Below, one piece after another: positions 1 to 5,361 of a DNA stretch of 5,523 bases; the first letter of the stretch is position 1; each line of letters opens with the position of its first letter. A model generated the notes under the pieces. That model was given only the letters and a program-made list of their open reading frames with translations. It did no database searches and was not told where the DNA came from. This DNA comes from Leucobacter sp. (GTDB taxonomy: Bacteria > Actinomycetota > Actinomycetes > Actinomycetales > Microbacteriaceae): positions 1 to 5,523 of the forward strand of contig JAGNOB010000152.1 of the NCBI GenBank assembly GCA_017990305.1, given 5' to 3'. Made by a program: the position numbers and the translations under genes.

Positions 1-105
1 CGTGTACCCGGCACGGGCCGGATCAGGTGTCGGCTTCGCAACCGCCTCACCGTGCTCAACCGTCACACCCGCAACCGCGGACCCACCATGACTATCGAAA
101 CTCAC
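1..105 (-). repeat. InlB B-repeat unit 2 (partial)
   Basis: Residues 460–494 begin a second repeat with V-S-F-D-S-H-G-G-S-A-V, followed by a V-x-x-G-x-x-V-x-x-P segment and A-G-Y-T. The expected F-x-G-W core and closing W lie beyond position 1. At least two B-repeats are therefore present; the total number is unknown. Confidence 0.8.
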
Positions 106-1482
106 CGTGCGGGGGATGCTGTCGCGCCATCCGGCGTAGAGCGTTAACGGAGCCGTCACTTCCGTTCCCGCAAAGTCGAACAGGTCTGTCGCCTCGGGAG
201 AGGTGTACCAACCGGTAAATACCGAGCCTGCTCGAACCGGTGTATCTGCGGGTGGGGTCGCAAATCCGCCGTATTCCAGTTCCTGCTTAGGCGGCACAGG
301 CTCGCCACCGAGCGTGTCAAAGTCCACTGAGCACGCGGTGTCTGGGTTTGGGAGAGTGTTGTACCCCTGCCACAGCGGCGTGGTGAAGCCCTTGGCGAAG
401 CAGTGAAAGAAGATCGTCGCGGTCTTACTCGGAAGGGACTCGTTGTCTTGTTCGCCGGCGACACTCGCTGGAAACAGCTCCGCGGGGGCATCACCGTCGA
501 AATAGATCTCGGTGAGATCCGGGTTATCCACGAAAACGTGTGCTTCCAGCTTCGACATGCTCGCTGGGATGGTCACCGAGGTCAGCCGGTTGTTTTTGAA
601 CATCGTCAGGTGGAGCGACGTCATACCCTCCGAGATTGTCAGATCGGAAATCTTGTTGTCCTCGAAGGCACTGTACCTGTCGAGTTCAAGCGTGCCGGGG
701 AGAACAAGTTTGGTGATCTGGTTGCGAGCGAACACATGGCCCCGTATCCGCAGTGGCCCAGTGGTTAGGAACTCAAGATTCTCGATCTGGTTGGCGTAGA
801 AGGCCATCCCGAGGATGTGACTGGTGCTCTCTGGAATCGTGAGGTCTGTGATCTGGTTGGTCGAGAAGGCGCTCTGGCCGATCACTTCAACGTTGCCGAG
901 ATCGACGCTCTTGATCTGCCCATTCTGAAAGGCGCTAGCGCCAATTCTTCGGACGGAAGGCGGTATCACGACCTCGGTGAGCTTGTTCGTACTGAAGGTG
1001 AAATCCGGGACGTCGAGTCCATTGTCTGGCCAGTGGAGCGACGCGAGCGGGTTTTCGCCGAATACGAGCGTCCCAAGACTCGTCACCGACTCAGGGAGCA
1101 CCAGGCTCGTGAGCTGCGCTCGGAAGAACGCGCGGCTGCGGATCGTCGTGACACTATCGGGGATGACGACTGAGCTCACGGGTGCCCCTTCCAGGGCCTG
1201 TTCACCTATTGTGGTCACCACGTAGTCGATGCCGTCGATTTCGACGAGCTCCGGAATCGTCACGCTCTCGCCCAGATCACCGGTGAATCCGGTAATGGTT
1301 GCCCCTGCGTCCGGGGTGCTCGAGTCTGCTTCGAGCACCAAGCCGTCTACGGTAGCTGATGCGGGGGCTGCCTGCGCGGAATTCGCCGGGACAACGAGCA
1401 TGCCGAGCACCAGCGTGAGCACTACTGCCGCCCCGCCGAAAAGTGCTCCTCGATAGCTCCATCGAGATCCGTCTTTCAGCAT
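1..1482 (-). CDS. Secreted BspA-like leucine-rich-repeat protein with InlB B-repeats (C-terminus beyond the left edge)
   Basis: The minus strand is open from an ATG at 1482 to position 1, giving 494 residues with no stop. Seen: a basic N-terminus, a hydrophobic core (about 11–32) and an AQA-type signal peptidase site near residue 38; about nine or ten LRR_5 units (about 105–330) of the form I/L-T-x-L-x-I-P-x-S-V-x-x-I-x-x-x-A-F-x-x-N-Q; a linker with the protein's only two cysteines so far, C361 and C384; then InlB B-repeats from 386 onward. A GGGGAG ribosome site lies 6 bases before the ATG. Known: LRR_5 plus InlB B-repeat proteins are typically exported and often surface-anchored adhesin-like proteins. 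Inferred: an extracellular binding role; ligand and anchor (LPXTG, further repeats or none) cannot be seen. GC is lower than in the right-hand genes (31–33 of 60 in 541–660 against 41 of 60 in 4861–4920), suggesting an accessory gene. It is transcribed in the same direction as the upstream stress-type gene but separated from it by a terminator. Confidence 0.9.
   Translation of the reverse strand, partial: MLKDGSRWSYRGALFGGAAVVLTLVLGMLVVPANSAQAAPASATVDGLVLEADSSTPDAGATITGFTGDLGESVTIPELVEIDGIDYVVTTIGEQALEGAPVSSVVIPDSVTTIRSRAFFRAQLTSLVLPESVTSLGTLVFGENPLASLHWPDNGLDVPDFTFSTNKLTEVVIPPSVRRIGASAFQNGQIKSVDLGNVEVIGQSAFSTNQITDLTIPESTSHILGMAFYANQIENLEFLTTGPLRIRGHVFARNQITKLVLPGTLELDRYSAFEDNKISDLTISEGMTSLHLTMFKNNRLTSVTIPASMSKLEAHVFVDNPDLTEIYFDGDAPAELFPASVAGEQDNESLPSKTATIFFHCFAKGFTTPLWQGYNTLPNPDTACSVDFDTLGGEPVPPKQELEYGGFATPPADTPVRAGSVFTGWYTSPEATDLFDFAGTEVTAPLTLYAGWRDSIPRTVSFDSHGGSAVAGVTVEHGEAVAKPTPDPARAGYT
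127..327 (-). repeat. InlB B-repeat unit 1 (Listeria-Bacteroides repeat, Flg_new type)
   Basis: Residues about 386–452 show the family pattern: V-x-F-D-T-x-G-G-x-x-V, then a proline-rich stretch, then F-T-G-W-Y-T-S-P, a short D-F motif and a closing L-T-L-Y-A-G-W. The unit is about 67 residues long, normal for this beta-grasp-like repeat. These repeats commonly form stalks or protein-binding modules on exported bacterial proteins. Confidence 0.85.
493..1170 (-). repeat. LRR_5 (BspA-type) leucine-rich-repeat array
   Basis: Residues about 105–330 of the LRR protein are degenerate tandem units of 22–24 residues. The asparagine-ladder element N-Q-I or N-K/R-L recurs at residues 166, 209, 231, 254, 276 and 298. 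At DNA level the plus strand shows recurring GATCTG(GTTG) words at 715, 784, 850 and 913, spaced 69, 66 and 63 bases. Only short words are shared between units, so the array has diverged well beyond recent duplication. Confidence 0.85.
1369..1482 (-). other. Sec signal peptide of the LRR protein
   Basis: Residues 1–38 contain K3, R7 and R11 in the n-region, then an uninterrupted hydrophobic stretch rich in A, V and L, then N-S-A-Q-A followed by A-P. Cleavage is predicted after A38 by the A-x-A rule. The n-region has no twin-arginine motif, so the general secretory route is expected. Confidence 0.85.
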
Positions 1483-1630
1483 CCTGAGCTCCCCGCTGCT
1501 CCGGGCCGCCCGATGGACGGCTTATCTCCGGCTCGCTACACGGCGACCGGCATACACTTCCACATGCTAGTTCCGGGGAAACGCTACGTCTAGCCTGAGT
1601 GAATTCATAGAGTCATGACTGGAGCTGCCG
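1483..1630. other. Leader and presumed promoter region of the LRR gene
   Basis: This non-coding stretch separates the LRR start from the upstream terminator. Read on the minus strand it ends in GGGGAGCTCAGG before the ATG, a good ribosome site. I found no convincing paired -35/-10 set. Seen within it: a perfect 10-bp palindrome AGTCATGACT at 1611–1620, a GAATTC at 1601–1606 and a spaced GCTAG/CTAGC inverted repeat (1566–1570 with 1590–1594). Any of these could be an operator, but there is no independent support. Confidence 0.4.
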
Positions 1631-1670
1631 CAAAAATACACCGCGCCACCCCGATGGGGTGACGCGGTGT
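1631..1670 (-). terminator. Intrinsic terminator of the GSP17M-type gene
   Basis: A 15-bp stem (1638–1652 with 1656–1670) closes on a 3-base loop at 1653–1655 and is followed, on the minus strand, by UAUUUUUG. The single non-Watson-Crick position, 1646 with 1662, is a U·G wobble in minus-strand RNA but a C·A mismatch in plus-strand RNA, and only the minus direction has a U-run after the stem. Both point to termination of the minus-strand gene whose stop lies 14 bases upstream. It should insulate the LRR gene from read-through. Confidence 0.9.
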
Positions 1671-1683
1671 GCGAAAAACGAGG

Positions 1684-2184
1684 TTACGCCTGCGAGGCGT
1701 CTCCGGTGAGCAGCCGCCGCGCCTCGTGGAGGAGCTCTGGCTCAGTGATGAGGTCGTAGCGCGTCGCCACCATCTGCATAACCGAGGAGAAGTCGCGGCG
1801 GTTGCGGTTCATGGCGTACGAGAGCAGCCCGAAGAGCATGCCGAATCCCGCGCCGATCACGATCGCTGAGAGAAATACCCCGCCGATGCCGGCGTTGTCT
1901 GGCTGAAAAATAAAGAGCAGTAGACCCAGGAAGAGGCCAAGGTAGGCGCCGGAGAGCGCGCCCATCCAAGCGATCTTGCCGTAGCTCAGTCGGCCGGTGA
2001 CGCGCTCGACACTGCGGAGATCATTGCCGAGGATCGATACTCGCTGCACCGGAAACCCGCTACGCGCGAGCACGTCGACGGCATGCTTGGCGTCTTCGTA
2101 GCGATCGTAGGTCGAGATGATCTCGCCCTTCGGGATCTCAGGCTGAATCGGCGCGCGCGAATTGGGGAAACCGGGGGTGCTCAT
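1684..2184 (-). CDS. GSP17M/YflT-type general stress domain protein with two membrane segments
   Basis: The 166-residue product starts at the ATG at 2184, preceded 8 bases away by GGAAGA; an open frame continues upstream but lacks this signal and would run into the divergent gene. Seen: a short proline-rich N-terminus; a domain at about 20–65 (G-E-I-I-S-T-Y-D-R-Y-E-D-A, then F-P-V-Q-R-V-S-I-L-G-N-D-L) typical of the General stress protein 17M family; two glycine-rich hydrophobic segments at about 71–93 and 98–124, separated by a short P-D-N-A turn; and an amphipathic charged C-terminal tail. Known: the B. subtilis namesake (YflT/GSP17M) is stress-induced, and actinobacterial relatives carry this two-TM extension; molecular function is unknown. 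Inferred: a small inner-membrane protein with both ends in the cytoplasm. It is monocistronic, divergent from the MgtE_N gene and ends at its own terminator. A stress-sigma promoter was looked for and not found convincingly. Confidence 0.85.
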   Translation of the reverse strand: MSTPGFPNSRAPIQPEIPKGEIISTYDRYEDAKHAVDVLARSGFPVQRVSILGNDLRSVERVTGRLSYGKIAWMGALSGAYLGLFLGLLLFIFQPDNAGIGGVFLSAIVIGAGFGMLFGLLSYAMNRNRRDFSSVMQMVATRYDLITEPELLHEARRLLTGDASQA

Positions 2185-2192
2185 GTCTTGAT

Positions 2193-2198
2193 TCTTCC
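2193..2198 (-). promoter_or_regulatory. Ribosome binding site deciding the GSP17M-type start
   Basis: Minus-strand GGAAGA lies 8 bases before the ATG at 2184. It supports the 166-residue protein over the much longer open frame that reaches back to 2496. Confidence 0.7.
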
Positions 2199-2375
2199 AC
2201 AGGGACCACAAAGTTGCGCGCATTCGAGTGAGATAGCCCCATCCGACTCCCAGGCTCACACGGAACGAGCACCGCCGCCGGACTTCCTGATGGACGCCTC
2301 GTGGGATTGTCACGTGCGAAGCACCGGCGAGTCTCGACCTTCCTACAGCTGATACTGGCCCGCACGCGGTACCGT

Positions 2376-2381
2376 AGGGGG
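2376..2381 (+). promoter_or_regulatory. Purine run abutting the GTG start of the MgtE_N gene
   Basis: AGGGGG directly touches the GTG at 2382, leaving no spacer, so it would be a poor Shine-Dalgarno site for that codon. The start is instead chosen because the family normally begins with a few serines followed by R-V-F-V-x-R-L-A-G. Leaderless translation is a plausible alternative. Confidence 0.4.
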
Positions 2382-3641
2382 GTGAGCAGTTCGCGGGTCT
2401 TCGTCGGCCGCCTTGCCGGTCGAGGCGTGTTCGATCCCGTTGGGGATCAGATCGGCAAAGTTCGTGATGTCCTCGTGGTGTACCGGGCATCTGCATCGCC
2501 GCGCGTCGTCGGTCTGATCGTCGAGATCCCTGGCAAGCGCCGCGTCTTCGTCCCGATCGGCCGCGTGACCTCGATCGCGTCTGGTCAGGTCATTACAACG
2601 GGCCTCATCAACATTCGCCGCTTCGAGCAGCGCCGCGGCGAGACGCGCATGATCGCCGAGATGATTGGCATGCGCGTCGACCTGCGAGCAGCGTCCGCTG
2701 GCTCGCCCGTACGCGCTACCGTCGAGGATGCGGCGATTGAGCGCACCCGCACTGGCGAGTGGGTCGTCTCTGAACTGTTCGTGCGCACGCCGAAGACCGG
2801 TTCAGGTTTCGGGCGTGGCCCCGCACGCACGGTGAAGTGGGCGGATGTGGAGCGCCCGACCGCGGACGGCAGCCCACAGTCGGCCGAGCTCCTCGTTCAA
2901 ACGCTTGTCGATCTGAAGCCTGCCGACCTTGCCACGACCCTGCTGGAACTTCCGCAGACACGCATGGCGCCCGTACTCGATGAGCTCGCAGATGATCGAG
3001 TCGCCGACGCGCTCGAAGAGATGAGCGAGACCGACCAGATCGCAATTCTCGGGTTCATGCCAGCCGGTCGCACAGCGGACGTCTTGGATCGCATGGAACC
3101 CGACGATGCCGCCGATCTCATCGCGGCGCTGCCAGCAGCGCGCGGCGAGGAACTCCTCGATCTCATGGAGCCCGAGGAAGCCGAGGATGTGCGCCGACTG
3201 CTCGAGTACGATTTTGACACCGCTGGTGGCCTGATGAGCCCCACGCCAATCGTGCTCGCCGCCGAGTCGAGCGTAGCCGAGGGCTTGGCCATGATCCGCC
3301 GAGCAGAGGTGCCGCCAGCGATGGCGAGCGCCGTCTACGTCACGCACCCCCCTTACGAGACCCCCACTGGTGAATACCTCGGCATGGTGCATTTCCAGCG
3401 CATGCTGCGTTTCCCCCCGCACGAACGACTGAGTGCGCTGCTCGACGCCGAGATTGAGGCAGTGCCGGTTACAGCGAGTGCGGCGGAGGTCTCCCGACGG
3501 CTCGCGAGCTATGACCTCGTTGCTCTGCCCGTCGTCGACGACCAGCAGCGACTCGTCGGCGTCGTCACGGTCGATGACGTGCTCGACCACCTTTTGCCGG
3601 CCGACTGGCGGCACGCCGACGACGCGGAGGACCGCGCATGA
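2382..3641 (+). CDS. PRC-barrel / MgtE N-terminal / tandem CBS protein lacking a membrane domain
   Basis: The 419-residue protein starts at a GTG. Domains seen in order: a PRC-barrel-like region, perhaps two copies (about 6–85 with V-F-D-P-V-G-D-Q-I-G-K-V-R-D-V, and about 88–158); an MgtE intracellular N domain (about 165–283), helical and acidic, with repeated E-x-M-x-x-x-D-x-x-x-I/L units such as L-E-E-M-S-E-T-D-Q and R-M-E-P-D-D-A-A-D; then two CBS domains (about 285–345 and 352–405, the second ending V-G-V-V-T-V-D-D-V-L-D). The five-helix transporter domain of true MgtE is absent and the charged tail ends at 419. Known: in MgtE these cytosolic domains bind Mg2+ and gate the pore, and CBS pairs often bind adenine nucleotides. 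Inferred: a soluble regulator or sensor acting with the co-translated DUF1003 membrane protein. It should not be annotated as a Mg2+ transporter by itself. It is the first gene of the probable operon and its TGA overlaps the next ATG. Confidence 0.88.
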   Translation: MSSSRVFVGRLAGRGVFDPVGDQIGKVRDVLVVYRASASPRVVGLIVEIPGKRRVFVPIGRVTSIASGQVITTGLINIRRFEQRRGETRMIAEMIGMRVDLRAASAGSPVRATVEDAAIERTRTGEWVVSELFVRTPKTGSGFGRGPARTVKWADVERPTADGSPQSAELLVQTLVDLKPADLATTLLELPQTRMAPVLDELADDRVADALEEMSETDQIAILGFMPAGRTADVLDRMEPDDAADLIAALPAARGEELLDLMEPEEAEDVRRLLEYDFDTAGGLMSPTPIVLAAESSVAEGLAMIRRAEVPPAMASAVYVTHPPYETPTGEYLGMVHFQRMLRFPPHERLSALLDAEIEAVPVTASAAEVSRRLASYDLVALPVVDDQQRLVGVVTVDDVLDHLLPADWRHADDAEDRA

Positions 3642-4186
3642 ACCGTTTCAGTCGCCGCCCCGACCTCGGCGCCCCGCTCGCTGGTCGAGCCACTCGAGGC
3701 CCCGCGGGCAGCCGCGTCGACGGCAACGAACGCTTCGGGCGTTGGACTGAGGGCATCGCCCGCGGCATGGGGACACCGTGGTTTCTGCTCGCGCTCACGC
3801 TCTTCTGCGTGCTCTGGCTCATCTGGAACACGTTCGGGCCGAAGCACCTCCGCTTCGACTCTCCCGCGCTCGGGTTCACTGCGCTGACGCTCATCCTGTC
3901 GTTGCAGGCTTCGTACGCTGCTCCGATGATTCTGCTCGCACAGAATCGGCAGGACGACCGCGACCGTGTACAGATCGAGCAAGATCGCAAGCAAGCCGAA
4001 CGCAACCTCGCTGATACCGAGTTCCTGGCCCGCGAAGTCGTCGCGCTAAGGATCGCGCTCAAGGATCTCCCCGACCGCGAATTCCTGAGGCAAGAACTCC
4101 GCGCGCTCCTTGCGGAGCTTGAACAGGAAGCGCCACCGGAGGCACCAACAGACACCACAAGGGGGAAGGATCCAGAACATGACTGA
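3638..4186 (+). CDS. DUF1003 family two-TM membrane protein
   Basis: The 182-residue product starts at the ATG within ATGA, overlapping the previous stop by 4 bases; the end of the upstream gene supplies GGAGG at 3626–3630. Seen: an Arg/Gly-rich N-terminus (1–30); a G-R-W-T-E-G-I-A-R-G-M-G-T-P-W stretch before TM1 (about 47–65); W-N-T-F-G-P-K-H between helices; TM2 (about 76–101) ending A-S-Y-A-A-P-M-I-L-L-A-Q-N-R-Q; a highly charged predicted coiled coil (about 103–163, D/R/E/Q heptad-like); and a proline-rich acidic tail. This N-T-F-G…S-x-x-A-P-M-I-L-x-x-Q-N-R layout is the DUF1003 signature; the family has no assigned biochemical role. Inferred: both ends cytoplasmic, with the coiled coil available to bind the MgtE_N/CBS partner or Mrp. 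Overlaps at both ends suggest fixed stoichiometry with its neighbours. Confidence 0.9.
   Translation: MNRFSRRPDLGAPLAGRATRGPAGSRVDGNERFGRWTEGIARGMGTPWFLLALTLFCVLWLIWNTFGPKHLRFDSPALGFTALTLILSLQASYAAPMILLAQNRQDDRDRVQIEQDRKQAERNLADTEFLAREVVALRIALKDLPDREFLRQELRALLAELEQEAPPEAPTDTTRGKDPEHD
4166..4170 (+). promoter_or_regulatory. Ribosome binding site deciding the mrp start
   Basis: AAGGA, within the purine-rich run GGGGGAAGGA, lies 8 bases before the ATG at 4179 and inside the end of the DUF1003 gene. It selects the 390-residue Mrp over the longer open frame from 4110, whose extra 23 residues are a basic out-of-frame reading of the DUF1003 tail. Confidence 0.8.
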
Positions 4187-5351
4187 GCACAGCCGCAACG
4201 AGGCCGAACAGCGCCTCTGGGACGCGCTCTCGCTTGTGAACGATCCAGAGATCCACCGCCCCATCACCGAGCTCGGCATGGTGGGCGAGCTGCGCGTTGA
4301 CGACGCCGGCGCTGCCGACGTGCCACTGAAGCTCACGATCGCCGGCTGCCCTGCCGCGCAACGAATCGAGCGCGAGGTTACCGAGGCCACGCTCGGGACC
4401 GTCGGCATTAGCGCGGCGCGCGTCGACGTAAGCGTAATGACCCCCGCCGAGCGTCAGGCATTCGTAGAGACTGTGCGCGGGCCAGCGCGGCCCGTGCAGT
4501 TCGGGCCGGATTCCCTCACCCGCGTCATCGCCGTCACGAGCGGCAAGGGAGGTGTTGGCAAGTCTTCACTCACTGCCTCACTCGCCGTTGCTCTCGCGCA
4601 GCAGGGGCTCTCAGTCGGCCTCATCGACGCAGACGTATTCGGCTTCTCGATCCCCGGCATTCTCGGTCTCAGCCGCGACGGCGTCACCGAGCAGCCGACG
4701 CGCGTCGGCGAGATGATCATTCCGCCTGAGGCCCACGGTGTCCGGGTGATCTCAATCGGCATGTTCCTCGGCGATGCGGATCCCCGATCCACCGCCGTCT
4801 CGTGGCGCGGGCCAATGCTGCACCGCACCATCGAACAGTTCCTCCGTGACGTCTGGTTCGGCGACCTCGACGTGCTGTTGCTCGACCTCCCGCCAGGAAC
4901 GGGCGACGTTGCGATCAGCGTCGGCCAGCTCCTCCCCCAGGCCGAGGTACTCGTCATCACGACCCCGCAAGAGGCCGCGGCTGACGTGGCCGTGCGCAGC
5001 GCGCTCGTTGCCCGACAAACCGGCCAAAAAGTCATCGGGGTCATCGAGAACATGTCTGGCCTCGCGCAACCCGACGGCAGCATCCTTGAACTGTTCGGCA
5101 CCGGCGGCGGTGCAGCCGTCGTGGATCGCCTCAACACATCAGAAAGCGCGGCCGGGCAGCAGCCGGTTCGGCTGCTCGGCAGCGTTCCGCTCAGCACCAA
5201 TTTCCGCGAGGGCGGCGACAGCGGAGAACCCGCCGTGCTGACGACGCCGGAGGATCCGGCAGCCGCCGTCATACTCGGCATAGCGGCGAAGATTGCCTCA
5301 CAGGGTCGCGGGCTCGCCGGTAGATCACTCGGGGTAACGCCCCGGAGCTAA
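4179..5351 (+). CDS. mrp: Mrp/ApbC-type P-loop ATPase, Fe-S carrier family, with MIP18 domain
   Basis: The 390-residue protein begins 8 bases before the DUF1003 stop. Seen: an N-terminal MIP18/DUF59 domain (about 8–90) with N-D-P-E-I, I-T-E-L-G-M-V and the conserved cysteine in A-G-C57-P; a deviant Walker A G-K-G-G-V-G-K-S (122–129); a D-A-D switch I element (150–152); Walker B/switch II D-L-P-P-G-T-G-D (236–243); and V-I-E-N-M-S (288–293). Known: Mrp/ApbC/Nbp35 ATPases bind and transfer Fe-S clusters, usually through a C-x-x-C that bridges a dimer and sits just after the N-M-S motif. Odd: that C-x-x-C is absent here, the segment reading G-L-A-Q-P-D-G, and C57 is the only cysteine in the protein. 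I recall mycobacterial Mrp having a similar G-L-x-x-P-D-G there, so this is probably a lineage trait, not damage. Cytosolic; last gene of the operon. Confidence 0.93.
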   Translation: MTEHSRNEAEQRLWDALSLVNDPEIHRPITELGMVGELRVDDAGAADVPLKLTIAGCPAAQRIEREVTEATLGTVGISAARVDVSVMTPAERQAFVETVRGPARPVQFGPDSLTRVIAVTSGKGGVGKSSLTASLAVALAQQGLSVGLIDADVFGFSIPGILGLSRDGVTEQPTRVGEMIIPPEAHGVRVISIGMFLGDADPRSTAVSWRGPMLHRTIEQFLRDVWFGDLDVLLLDLPPGTGDVAISVGQLLPQAEVLVITTPQEAAADVAVRSALVARQTGQKVIGVIENMSGLAQPDGSILELFGTGGGAAVVDRLNTSESAAGQQPVRLLGSVPLSTNFREGGDSGEPAVLTTPEDPAAAVILGIAAKIASQGRGLAGRSLGVTPRS

Positions 5352-5357
5352 CTCCGG
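5342..5357. terminator. Weak hairpin between convergent mrp and tatB
   Basis: A perfect 6-bp stem CCGGAG/CTCCGG closes on CTAA and contains the mrp stop codon. An overlapping GGGG…CCCC pairing (5331–5334 with 5340–5343) could compete with it, and a second 6-bp hairpin GCTTCG/CGAAGC (5369–5384) lies in the tatB tail. No T-run follows in either direction, so this is at most an actinobacterial U-less or bidirectional terminator. Confidence 0.3.
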
Positions 5358-5361
5358 CGGA

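Larger units (their letters stand above)
2185..2381. promoter_or_regulatory. Shared divergent intergenic region
   Basis: This 197-bp region must hold promoters for both the GSP17M-type gene (minus) and the MgtE_N operon (plus). Plus-strand candidates are TTGTCA at 2308–2313 (5 of 6 to the -35 consensus, no good -10 at 16–18 bases), GATACT at 2351–2356 and TACCGT at 2370–2375, a TAnnnT-type -10 that would start transcription at or next to the GTG codon. A CACGTG palindrome (2311–2316) and a CGGTACCG palindrome (2367–2374) are present. On the minus strand GGGGCTATCT resembles part of a stress-sigma -10, but no matching -35 sits at the right distance. The assignments are weak. Confidence 0.35.

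Noticed and set aside
493..1170. CRISPR-like or tandem DNA repeat
   Set aside because: The 63–69 base periodicity comes from protein-level LRR units; shared DNA words are only 6–11 bases and there are no uniform repeats or spacers.
403..1225. Plus-strand open frames across the LRR gene
   Set aside because: These are reverse readings of the repeat array; the minus strand is continuously open for 494 codons with a signal peptide and periodic LRR pattern.
2230..2280. SigB-type stress promoter for the GSP17M-type gene
   Set aside because: A GGGCTAT-like -10 is present on the minus strand, but the nearest GTTC-like -35 is about 23 bases away, too far for GTTT-N13-17-GGGTAT.
2301..2381. Upstream GTG start at 2301 for the MgtE_N protein
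   Set aside because: The added 27 residues are Arg-rich and not family-like, and there is no ribosome site; homologues as I remember them begin close to the GTG at 2382.
2185..2381. Mg2+ riboswitch or structured leader before the MgtE_N operon
   Set aside because: The region is short, shows no extended pairing by eye, and the start may be leaderless, which leaves no room for a leader RNA.
2185..2496. N-terminal extension of the GSP17M-type protein to a start at 2496 (270 residues)
   Set aside because: It would overlap the first 115 bases of the divergent MgtE_N gene, adds a low-complexity Arg/Gly-rich stretch unlike the family, and the ATG at 2184 has a well-placed GGAAGA.
2802..3614. 270-residue minus-strand open frame opposite the MgtE_N gene
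   Set aside because: It lies wholly antisense to a well-supported CDS, shows no recognisable domain, and long antisense frames are expected in high-GC DNA.
3509..4158. Minus-strand open frames opposite the DUF1003 gene
   Set aside because: Low-complexity Arg/Ser-rich products with no motif; the plus-strand gene matches DUF1003 throughout.
4110..4178. Upstream start for Mrp at 4110
   Set aside because: The extra residues are a basic reading of the DUF1003 tail in another frame; the ATG at 4179 has AAGGA 8 bases upstream and begins just before the MIP18 domain.
4454..5281. 275-residue minus-strand open frame opposite mrp
   Set aside because: Ser/Pro/Arg-rich composition typical of a shadow frame; mrp on the other strand carries all conserved P-loop motifs.
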